Of a stretch of 34,778 nt of DNA, positions 28,026 to 34,778 are shown in pieces. The position numbers and the translations under genes are program-made. The notes beneath the pieces were generated by a model that saw nothing but the letters and a program-made list of their open reading frames with translations, had not been told where the DNA came from and made no database searches. Each line of letters begins with the position of its first letter. Position 1 is the stretch's first letter. Origin of the DNA: Roseicyclus sp. (GTDB lineage: Bacteria > Pseudomonadota > Alphaproteobacteria > Rhodobacterales > Rhodobacteraceae); NCBI GenBank assembly GCA_018401385.1, contig JAGYKZ010000016.1, positions 1-34,778 of the forward strand. The letters are read 5' to 3'.

Positions 28026-28908
28026 TTAAGCGCGTTTGTCGCGGGCGGTCAAGGGCGGTGGCGATCAAATCAATCACATCTTGCGCATCCGCCACACGCG
28101 CCACATCCGCGGCGTTGACGCGCAGCCCCCAATTCTTGGCCATATCGCGAGATACAGCGGCGCGCGGTGATGTGCAAGGCCGCCGCATAGGTGTTGTGAT
28201 AAAGCCGCCCGATTGACCGCATCGGGCGCAAGACCTGTTTCGTCCAAATAGGCATTCCAACGCGCGTGCAGGAATTGTGGCTGGTAACATCGGTTTTGGC
28301 GCGGTGAAGCGGTGGATCAATTTCGTATGGTCCTCGCTGCCCCCAATCCATACCATCAGACAATTTTGCGACAGCGTGCGCAGCACCTCGTCTTGGGGGT
28401 CGTTGGGATCGACCACCTCGCAAATGGAACCGCCCGTGTCGCAGACGAAATTGGCATAGCCATAAAGGTCTCGCGCGCGGCTGATAAAGCTTGGCGTGTC
28501 CAAAAGCGCGTTGATCTCAGCGCGCCGATGCAGCGCCTGACGGCGCATATATTCCTCAAATCCGACCCCACCCTTTGCGGGATCGCCGGGTTTGCCAAGA
28601 AATGTGGACAGCGGGGCCAGATTGTTAAACGTGATGTTGGAGCCGATATAAATCGAATCCGATTTCAGCAATTCCGCCAGAAACGGCACTTGCATTGCCT
28701 GACGTTTGAGGTTGTCGACAATATGCTCGCCCATATAGGCCGTGCCGATGCGGTAATCGATGGAATAGTGAAACCAATCCCCCGCATCGCGCAGCAGATT
28801 GGCCAGCCGCGTTTTGCCAAGGCCAGACATCCCAAAAAACAGCACCTGCTTTTGCGCCGCTGCGCGCCAGTCTTTCGCGGATGTGTACATCATATTCATC
28901 GGATCCAT
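28026..28908 (-). pseudogene. Uncharacterised P-loop NTPase upstream of metA, C-terminal frameshift
   Basis: Cytoplasmic protein of about 290 residues with an N-terminal Walker A (FFGMSGLGKTRLANLLRDAG, about residues 22-41). It reads clean to about 28260: WFHYSIDYRIGTAYMGEHIV, LSTFLGKPGDPAKGG, ARDLYGYANFVCDTGGSICE and LSQNCLMVWIGG. A frameshifted stretch follows, and the tail WGLRVNAADVARVADAQDVI returns in frame. The small-kinase-like core resembles nucleotide/shikimate-kinase folds, but I recognise no characterised family. In Rhodobacterales genomes such proteins are generally just named ATPase. Start choice is uncertain (28908, 28899 or 28890). Confidence 0.68.
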
Positions 28909-29016
28909 GCGGCCTGCCGCCCTTGCCAAAGCCTTGATCTGGCAGCTCTATCGCGAATGCGCGGAAAATTCCAATGATGATTTTGCGCAGCCTCTTTAAG
29001 GCCGGTTACAAGTGGC

Positions 29017-30145
29017 TCAGAACCGATAGGTCAGGCGGATCGAGGCCAGCCTTGCGCGATTGCCCTCAAACCGTGCAAGCGGTGTGGTGCCAAGCGCGGT
29101 TGTGGTGTCCTCAAATGTGACATCGGTCAAGCCAAACCCGATGGCATAGGGGCCACCTTGATATTCCGCCCCAAGGGTGATGGCGCGCAGACCATCCACA
29201 GGGCCAAGGTTGCTGGAAAAGCCACCGTTTGCGGGCTCAATGCGATAGCTGGCTGAAACCCCCCAAGCCGCACTTAAGCGATGCTTTATGCCAAGGTCAT
29301 AGGTCGTCACATCCTGTTGATATTGCACCAATGCACCTGCGGGATATAGATTGGGCCGAATTTCAACCCCGCCCCATCGGCTGTGCTGGATGCGGCCGAA
29401 CATGGCGGTGTTCTGGGCAATGCCCGTTTGCCCCTCCATGCTCAGGGTGGCGGGAAGGGTCATGCCAAAGCGCGTATCGGAAAGCGCGGGCGTGGCCCCC
29501 GCAGCCCCCAAGACATTGCCCTCACGGCCCGAATAAAGCAGGTCAATCGGGCTGGTGTAGCTCAGGGCGATGCGCGTGGCGGTTTTGGGGCGGCTATAGG
29601 CCAGCCCCAAACATAGCCAACACCCGTGTCGCTGTCCCCCGTAAAGCGATAGGAAAAGACATTTGGCGCGCCCGCGTTCAGCGAGACATAAATATCCCCA
29701 TCCGATTGCAACAGACGCAGCCCGCCATAGGCAAAAAAGCCGTTTGCAACATCATAGGACAGAAGCGCCGTCACCGCGCGGTTGCCTGAGGCGGCATCCG
29801 TGCCGTTGAGCGGATAGCCCGCCTGCGCATAGCGGGCATGGCGCCATAGGGCGTGGTGGATTTGCGTAAAGCCACGCCCAGACGGTCGGACATCTGTTGC
29901 CAAAGCCCAGATCAATCGTGTTGCGATCCTGAAGAACGCGGCCAGATGTGACTGTGGGGCCGCGATCGCGCACCTGTGACTTCCACGCTGCGCGCTGCGC
30001 GCGCAATTCGGCGTGCCGCCCTCTTCGAACAGAATATCGGGCGAGAACGTGGTTTGGTCCAAGCCCCCGCATGGGTCATCTGTCCAAGGCACAGCGCTGA
30101 AGCACCCACAAACACCGCCTTCAGAAGACTGCGCATTGGTCCCAT
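29017..30145 (-). pseudogene. FadL/OmpP1-type outer membrane transporter, frame-disrupted in the N-terminal half
   Basis: Outer-membrane barrel for hydrophobic compounds, about 376 residues. The ATG at 30145 (GAGGA upstream) opens a signal peptide (MGPMRSLLKAVFVGASALCL). The mature start GLDQTTFSPDILFEEGG, in another frame, is the FadL-like N-terminal hatch region. The middle (NRAVTALLSYDVANGFFAYG, APNVFSYRFTGDSDTGVGYV) and the C-terminal barrel (RIALSYTSPIDLLYSG to the terminal LTYRF) are clear. The final phenylalanine is the outer-membrane sorting signal. Frames switch at about 30070, 29930-29850 and 29600. The specific substrate is not predictable. Confidence 0.78.
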
Positions 30146-30242
30146 TTTTGCTCATCCTCGTCTTCGTCACCTCATCATTAAACGAAGGAATAATCTGATT
30201 GTATACCTAAAAATAAAATGCAAAATTAACGTGGGCTGCGTG

Positions 30243-31121
30243 TCAGGCGCGAGGGCCGTGCCGCCCGTGAGGTTGATGTAATTCGCGCCAAAAAATAAGG
30301 GCAGCCCCCATCAGCACCATCGCATCAAGCGGCTCCGCATAAAGCAGCACACCGATCAGTGCGATCACGGGCAGGCGCACGAAATCCAAGGGCATCACCA
30401 CCGAGGCAGGTGCAACACTGAGCGCGGATGTCAGGCAAAAATGCGCCACAAGCCCCGCAAGGCCGATCAAGCCAATCCACAGAATATTCACCCCTGAGGG
30501 CAGCGCCATCTCGCCATCGGCCAAGCTGCAAATCAGGCCAAACCCCAGTTGCATCACGGTCAGATAAAACATGATGCAGGCAATGGTCTGGCTTTGTGTC
30601 AGCCGTTTGGTGAAAATCGCAGTGGTCGCAAAGCACAACGCCGCTGCGGCCGCGATCAGCATTCCCAAGGAAGGTGGTGCCACCCATGGACGCACAACCA
30701 AAAGAATGCCGATGAACCCCACGACCGCCACCAACAGTTTCAACCTTGTCAGCCGCTCGCCCAAGAACACCGCCGCCAACAGCATCACCCAAAGGGGAGA
30801 GGTGAATTCCAGCGCGAAAACCTGCGCCAAAGGGATTACGGTGATGGCAAAAAACCACAGGTTTTGGCCCATAAAATGAAAGATATTGCGGCCAAAATGC
30901 ATCTTCATCTGGTCGCGCCGCACCTCGGACCATTTTCCGAATGCGGTGATCAGAAGGGCCACCACAACAACCCCGACCGCCGAGCGGTAGGTCATGATCT
31001 CGAATGTATCCAACTCAAAGGAAACCGCGCGCCCCGCGATGGCCATCAGGGTAAAGGCGACAATCGCCCCCGTCATCCAGAGCGCCGCTAGGGCGGGGCG
31101 GTGCTGCTCTGTCTGGCTCAT
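30243..31121 (-). CDS. EamA/DMT-family transporter
   Basis: 292-residue inner-membrane protein with about ten hydrophobic helices in two EamA repeats (TGAIVAFTLMAIAGRAVSFE; GMLIAAAAALCFATTAIFTK). Members export metabolites such as amino acids; the substrate here is unknown. The last residues (ALIFWRELHQPHGRHG) look unlike the family. Reading one frame over at the TTTTTT run near 30290 gives GANYINL, close to the usual AGNYINL end, so a small frameshift near the C-terminus is likely. It lies 67 bases after mazG on the same strand. Confidence 0.85.
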   Translation of the reverse strand: MSQTEQHRPALAALWMTGAIVAFTLMAIAGRAVSFELDTFEIMTYRSAVGVVVVALLITAFGKWSEVRRDQMKMHFGRNIFHFMGQNLWFFAITVIPLAQVFALEFTSPLWVMLLAAVFLGERLTRLKLLVAVVGFIGILLVVRPWVAPPSLGMLIAAAAALCFATTAIFTKRLTQSQTIACIMFYLTVMQLGFGLICSLADGEMALPSGVNILWIGLIGLAGLVAHFCLTSALSVAPASVVMPLDFVRLPVIALIGVLLYAEPLDAMVLMGAALIFWRELHQPHGRHGPRA

Positions 31122-31187
31122 CTTGCGTCTTTCGTGGTTCTTGTGCCGCGATTAGGCAGCCAAAACGGGGGCAATGGCAAGGGGCGC

Positions 31188-32000
31188 TCATAGGCCCTTT
31201 GCTTTGGCCTCCTGCCAATATGTTTCCATCTCATCCAAATCTGATTGCGAAAAATCACGCCCCTTCCGATCAAGAGCGTCCTCTATATAATTGAAACGGC
31301 GTGAAAATTTCTCATTCGCCTTGCGCAGTGCAGTTTCAGGGTCAACCTTCAAATGCCGCGCGAGATTGGCCATCACAAACAGCAAATCGCCCATTTCTTC
31401 GGCGATTTTCTCTTGCGGTAGGGTGGCGCGCGCTTCGGCCAATTCGGCGGCCTCTTCGGCAATTTTTTCGATCACCAGATCAATTTCTGGCCAATCAAAC
31501 CCAACCCGCGCCGCGCGTTTTTGCAGCTTTTCCGCCCGCATCAGTGCGGGCAAGCCAAGCGCCACATCGGCCAAAATACCCGTTTTTGCACGCGCCGCGC
31601 GTTCAGCTGCTTTGATCTTTTCCCAGTCTTCGACCTGCTGGTCAGCAGATTTATCGCGGGTATCATCGCCAAACACATGGGGGTGGCGCGCGACCATTTT
31701 GTCGGAAATATCGCGGGCCACATCGTCAAAGGTGAAATGTCCCGCTTCTTCGGCCATCTGCGCGTGATAGACCGATTGCAGCAGCAAATCACCCAATTCC
31801 CCCCGCAATTCCCCCCATGCGCGGCGGGAAATGGCGTCAGCGACCTCATAAGCTTCCTCGATCGTATAGGGGGCGATGCTGTCGAAATCCTGTTCAATAT
31901 CCCAAGGGCAGCCCGTTTTGGGATCACGCAGGGCGCGCATGATCTCCAGAAGCCGCGCCACAGAGCCGCCGCCATTTTCAATCAGGTCACGATCATACAT
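31188..32000 (-). CDS. mazG: Nucleoside triphosphate pyrophosphohydrolase MazG
   Basis: All-alpha NTP pyrophosphatase, 270 residues, that hydrolyses NTPs to NMPs and PPi and cleans the nucleotide pool. It has two MazG domains, each with the metal-binding EExxE...ExxD pattern: YTIEEAYEVADAI with ELGDLLLQ in the first, and IAEEAAELAEA with EEMGDLLFVMANLARHL in the second. CPWD near residue 35 is a family hallmark. The ATG at 32000 is chosen because it starts the conserved N-terminus; the longer frame to 32036 runs into the flavin-reductase gene. It lies 16 bases after that gene, so probably cotranscribed. Confidence 0.94.
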   Translation of the reverse strand: MYDRDLIENGGGSVARLLEIMRALRDPKTGCPWDIEQDFDSIAPYTIEEAYEVADAISRRAWGELRGELGDLLLQSVYHAQMAEEAGHFTFDDVARDISDKMVARHPHVFGDDTRDKSADQQVEDWEKIKAAERAARAKTGILADVALGLPALMRAEKLQKRAARVGFDWPEIDLVIEKIAEEAAELAEARATLPQEKIAEEMGDLLFVMANLARHLKVDPETALRKANEKFSRRFNYIEDALDRKGRDFSQSDLDEMETYWQEAKAKGL

Positions 32001-32016
32001 GGCGCATCCCCCCGTT

Positions 32017-32544
32017 TTACACGCTCGCAGGCGCAAGGGCGCGAAAGCGGCGTTTGTGGTAGATCAGCGGCTCGCTCCGCTCGGACAATGTGACGGCGCG
32101 CACCACGCCGATGATCACGTGATGGGTGCCGATGGTTTCGGCTTTCAAAACCGTGCAATCGAAGGCCGCGAGCGCATCTGCAAAAACGGGCGCGCCTGTC
32201 ACAAGCGGTGCATTTGGCACGCCCTCAAATCGCGCAGCCCCTGTGATGCCATGCCGACCTGCAAAAATTTCGGCAATTTCCTCAGTGCCTTGCCCAAGGA
32301 TGTTGATGCAGAAAACACCATTTTTCAGGATCACAGGCAGCGATGTGGAATTGGCATGGACGCAAATCAGCATGGTTGGGCCATCGGCCTGATCATCTGG
32401 GTCCGCGGAAACTGAACTCATGGCCGAAACGGTCAGCCCCCCTAATCCCGCTGCGCCATCGGTGCTGACCACGCAGACGGAATTGGCGCAAAGGCTCATC
32501 GCATCAATGAAATCTTGGCGCAAATCGGTGGTCTGCTCGCTCAT
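32017..32544 (-). CDS. Flavin reductase domain protein (NADH:FMN oxidoreductase type)
   Basis: 175-residue FMN-binding split-barrel protein of the flavin_reduct family, usually the reductase component that supplies reduced flavin to a monooxygenase. Visible family features are the N-terminal MSLCANSVCVVSTDG, GGLTVSAMSSVSADP, MLICVHANSTS, FCINILG and the C-terminal HHVIIGVV. The ATG at 32544 has a good AAAGGAG site seven bases upstream; the longer open frame upstream overlaps the divergent speB gene and is rejected. No partner monooxygenase is present nearby, so the acceptor is unknown. Confidence 0.85.
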   Translation of the reverse strand: MSEQTTDLRQDFIDAMSLCANSVCVVSTDGAAGLGGLTVSAMSSVSADPDDQADGPTMLICVHANSTSLPVILKNGVFCINILGQGTEEIAEIFAGRHGITGAARFEGVPNAPLVTGAPVFADALAAFDCTVLKAETIGTHHVIIGVVRAVTLSERSEPLIYHKRRFRALAPASV

Positions 32545-32680
32545 CTGCCGCTCCTTTATGATGTTGCTGAACGATCTAGTGGAAAATCGCCCCAGAGACC
32601 AGTCGCGGTGGCGGGTTTGGCTTGAGTTTTTCACAGTCATAGAACAGAACGATGCAGCAGCAAGCAGGGAGAGGTGCGCT

Positions 32681-33652
32681 ATGGCGCTGGAAGATGCCAA
32701 AAGCCAGGTTGATCTGGCGCTGACCGCAGAAGGATTTCGCGGCTTGGCCTTTGAAAATGCCTTTTCTGGGGTGCCCTCCTTTTTGCGCCGCAAATTGTCC
32801 AAAGACCTCACAGGGGTTGATCTGGCCATCACGGGCATTCCCTTTGATCAGGCGGTGACGCACCGCGCCGGCAGCCGATTTGGCCCGCGTGCGATCCGTG
32901 CGGCGTCCAGTTTGCAGCCGTTCGATCCGCCGTTTGGCTGGGATGGGTTCTCGCCGCTTGAGGAGTTCGCAATTGCTGATTACGGCGACATGGCGCTGGA
33001 TTATGCGCAGCCCGCGCAAACGCCCGCCGCGATAGAGGCGCATATTGCGGGAATTTTGGCGCAAGGGGCAGGGGTCATCAGCCTAGGTGGCGATCATTCG
33101 ATCACCCTGCCGATCCTGCGCGCCCATGTGGCCAAATTTGGGCCAGTGGCGCTTTTGCAATTTGATGCCCATACCGACACATGGCCCGATGATGTGCCAG
33201 CGCGCGTGGATCATGGCACCTTTTGTTACAAGGCGGTGCAGGAGGGGTTGATTGATGTTCAGCGGTCCATCCATGTGGGCATACGCACCGTGGTTGACGA
33301 CAATCTGGGCATCGAGATCATCAGCGCCCAAGATGTGGCGCAGCGCGGTGTGGCCGATGTGATTGCTGCCATCCATGTGCGGCTTGGCGATGCGCCTGTA
33401 TACCTCTCCTTTGATATCGATGCGCTTGATCCATCCCATGCGCCTGGCACGGGCACGCCTGTCTGGGGGGGCCTCAGCAGCCGTGAGGTGGCGATGATCT
33501 TGCGCGGATTGGCGGGGATCAATCTGATCGGCGGCGATGTGGTTGAAGTTGCGCCGCCCTATGACGCGGGCGAGATCACGGCGGTGGCCGCGGCCCATGT
33601 GGCGCTGGAATTGATCTGCCTCTGGGGTTGGCCGAAGCGGGGGCGGGGATGA
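32681..33652 (+). CDS. speB: Agmatinase-type ureohydrolase
   Basis: 323-residue manganese enzyme of the arginase/agmatinase family; agmatinase converts agmatine to putrescine and urea. All metal-binding motifs are present: GGDHS (136-140), FDAHTD (161-166) and DIDALD followed by PSHAPGTGTP (245-260). The ATG at 32681 has GGGAGAGGT upstream. Related enzymes act on guanidinobutyrate or other guanidino compounds, and this N-terminally extended type is often annotated agmatinase without proof, so the substrate is inferred. The stop overlaps the acyltransferase start by four bases. Confidence 0.87.
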   Translation: MALEDAKSQVDLALTAEGFRGLAFENAFSGVPSFLRRKLSKDLTGVDLAITGIPFDQAVTHRAGSRFGPRAIRAASSLQPFDPPFGWDGFSPLEEFAIADYGDMALDYAQPAQTPAAIEAHIAGILAQGAGVISLGGDHSITLPILRAHVAKFGPVALLQFDAHTDTWPDDVPARVDHGTFCYKAVQEGLIDVQRSIHVGIRTVVDDNLGIEIISAQDVAQRGVADVIAAIHVRLGDAPVYLSFDIDALDPSHAPGTGTPVWGGLSSREVAMILRGLAGINLIGGDVVEVAPPYDAGEITAVAAAHVALELICLWGWPKRGRG

Positions 33653-34587
33653 CAGAGCATCCGCGCAAATTAAAACGCTATCAGGTCGCGCGTGATATCA
33701 CCTATGCGACCTCGGCCCAAACCCGCATGGGCCGCGCAATGATCCGTATTCTGGAAAACAGCACCGGCCGCCTGTCCCTGATCCGCCGCGCGGAAGGCTA
33801 TGAGGATCAGGTGGCCGCAGGGCATGATTTCTGGCAGGTCATGTGTGAGCGTTATGGCCTGAAGATCACCTATCACGGGGCAGGGCTTGCGGATATTCCC
33901 GAGGCGGGGCCGTTGATTGTGATCGCCAACCACCCGTTTGGTATTTTGGATGGGCTGATTATGGGCCATATCCTGTCGCAGCGCCGCGCGGGGGATTTCC
34001 GCATTCTGGCGCATCAAATCTTCCGCAAAGCCCCCGATCTTGAACGGATCATTCTGCCCGTCTCTTTTGATGAAACCAAAGAGGCGGTCGCGCAAAATAT
34101 CACGACCCGCAAGGCTGCGTTTTCCTATCTGGATCAAGGGGGTGCGATTGGCATTTTCCCGGGCGGCACAGTGTCGACCGCGGCCAAACCCTTTGGCGTG
34201 CCGATGGACCCTGAATGGCGCGTCTTCACCGCGCGGATGATCGCGCGTTCGGGCGCGACCGTGATCCCGATTTTCTTTGAAGGTCAGAATTCGCGCCTGT
34301 TTCAAATCATGAGCCATATCCATGTGACCTTGCGGATGGGGCTTTTGATCCGCGAGTTTCGCAAACGGATGAACGTGCCGCTTGAAGTCACCGTTGGCGC
34401 CCCAATTTCGCGCGCGGACATGGCCCCTCATCTGGACAATCCGCCCGCATTGATGGATTTTCTACGCAGCGAAACCTATCGCTTGAGCCAAACGCCGATT
34501 GACCCCCGCCTGCGCGGGTATGAATTCGATCCAAAGCGCACAGCCAAGCAGCACGAAAGGCAGGAACATGGCGGTCGGGATATTTGA
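33649..34587 (+). CDS. Lysophospholipid acyltransferase-family protein
   Basis: 312-residue PlsC-like acyltransferase that probably transfers an acyl group to a lyso-lipid at the inner membrane. The catalytic block is NHPFGILDG (94-102), a variant with five residues between the H and D, as found in hemolysin-like acyltransferases. The acceptor-binding block is FPGGTVS (170-176), equal to the FPEGTRS motif of PlsC. A third conserved segment is [16 protein letters not shown]. OlsA-like O-acylation in ornithine-lipid synthesis is possible, but no olsB is present. It is coupled to speB (ATGA), and its end overlaps murI by 20 bases. Confidence 0.82.
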   Translation: MTEHPRKLKRYQVARDITYATSAQTRMGRAMIRILENSTGRLSLIRRAEGYEDQVAAGHDFWQVMCERYGLKITYHGAGLADIPEAGPLIVIANHPFGILDGLIMGHILSQRRAGDFRILAHQIFRKAPDLERIILPVSFDETKEAVAQNITTRKAAFSYLDQGGAIGIFPGGTVSTAAKPFGVPMDPEWRVFTARMIARSGATVIPIFFEGQNSRLFQIMSHIHVTLRMGLLIREFRKRMNVPLEVTVGAPISRADMAPHLDNPPALMDFLRSETYRLSQTPIDPRLRGYEFDPKRTAKQHERQEHGGRDI

Positions 34588-34778
34588 CTCTGGGCTTGGC
34601 GGGCTGACCGTGTTGGATGCGGTCACGCAAAGATTGCCGGATCTGCCCTTGGTTTATTTTGGCGATAACGCGCATACCCCTTACGGGGTGCGCGATCCGG
34701 AAGATATTTACCGCCTCACCACGCGCGGGGTGCAGTGCCTGTTTGATGCAGGATGCGATCTGGTGATCTTGGCCTGCA
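34568..34778 (+). CDS. murI: Glutamate racemase, N-terminal part (runs off the window)
   Basis: MurI interconverts L- and D-glutamate for peptidoglycan. The first 70 residues are present: [16 protein letters not shown] (with the catalytic Asp of FDSG), [14 protein letters not shown] (family GDxxxxPYG) and, at the very end of the window, VILAC, whose cysteine is the first catalytic base/acid thiol. AAAGGCAGG precedes the ATG at 34568. It starts inside the acyltransferase gene in another frame (20-base overlap). Confidence 0.9.
   Translation, partial: MAVGIFDSGLGGLTVLDAVTQRLPDLPLVYFGDNAHTPYGVRDPEDIYRLTTRGVQCLFDAGCDLVILAC

Noticed and set aside
27993-28026. SAM-II riboswitch upstream of metA, as in many alphaproteobacteria
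   Set aside because: Only about 34 bases separate the P-loop gene from metA, and no SAM-II-like hairpin-pseudoknot is recognisable there.
7115-30145. Genome reduction or a symbiont lifestyle as the cause of the many broken genes
   Set aside because: Breaks cluster in tracts, motifs remain perfect, compensating indel pairs occur, and essential genes are hit; this fits sequence errors better than decay.
1-34778. CRISPR arrays, insertion sequences, tRNA or rRNA genes, attachment sites
   Set aside because: No spaced repeats, transposase frames, terminal inverted repeats or cloverleaf-like sequence were seen on either strand.

Overview
The window looks like a chromosomal segment of an alphaproteobacterium of the order Rhodobacterales (Roseobacter/Rhodobacter-like). 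The base composition is moderately GC-rich. The gene content fits: a B12-dependent ribonucleotide reductase tail, the cluster pyrH-frr-uppS-cdsA-dxr-rseP-bamA-skp, a purL-bolA-grxD run, MetA-type homoserine acylation, a Liv transporter and a ProXWV-type transporter. No mobile element, phage, CRISPR array, tRNA or rRNA was seen.

Layout. 1-400: end of nrdJ and small unknown ORFs, closed by a UUCG-loop terminator. 515-3692: a quaternary-amine/betaine-type ABC transporter (binding protein, permease, ATPase) behind a near-consensus sigma-54 promoter. 3710-5539 (minus): an AraC regulator and miaA. 5723-14144 (plus): UMP kinase, ribosome recycling factor, and the lipid-carrier, phospholipid, isoprenoid and outer-membrane assembly genes uppS-cdsA-dxr-rseP-bamA-skp. 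14202-19163 (minus): livK-livG-livF-livH-livM, a branched-chain amino-acid-type uptake operon. 19421-21335 (plus): a YaiI/DUF188 protein and the GTPase der. 21444-32544 is all minus: grxD, bolA, purL, a LysR regulator, a TetR regulator overlapping ppk2, metA with a P-loop protein, a FadL-type porin, an EamA exporter, mazG and a flavin reductase. 32681-34778 (plus): an agmatinase-type ureohydrolase, an acyltransferase and the start of murI.

The most striking property concerns sequence quality rather than a new system. Many genes, several of them normally essential (uppS, cdsA, dxr, der), are broken by indels that cluster in short tracts (about 4980-5040, 7330-9040, 10258-10322, 13840-15750, 20340-24010, 26640-28260, 29590-30110). 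Neighbouring genes such as bamA, pyrH, frr, livF, livG, mazG and speB are clean. Inside the tracts the protein signal persists by hopping between frames, sometimes several times within 60 bases. This is what an unpolished long-read consensus looks like, and I read these genes as intact in the organism. Their outer limits below are reconstructed and approximate. They are typed as pseudogene only because the frame given here is disrupted.

I did not find a convincing previously undescribed biological system. The better biological leads are the sigma-54 promoter and hairpin leader of the transporter operon, an uncharacterised P-loop protein directly upstream of metA, a possible 44-residue membrane peptide between rseP and bamA, and the loss of the usual fabZ-lpxA continuation after skp.
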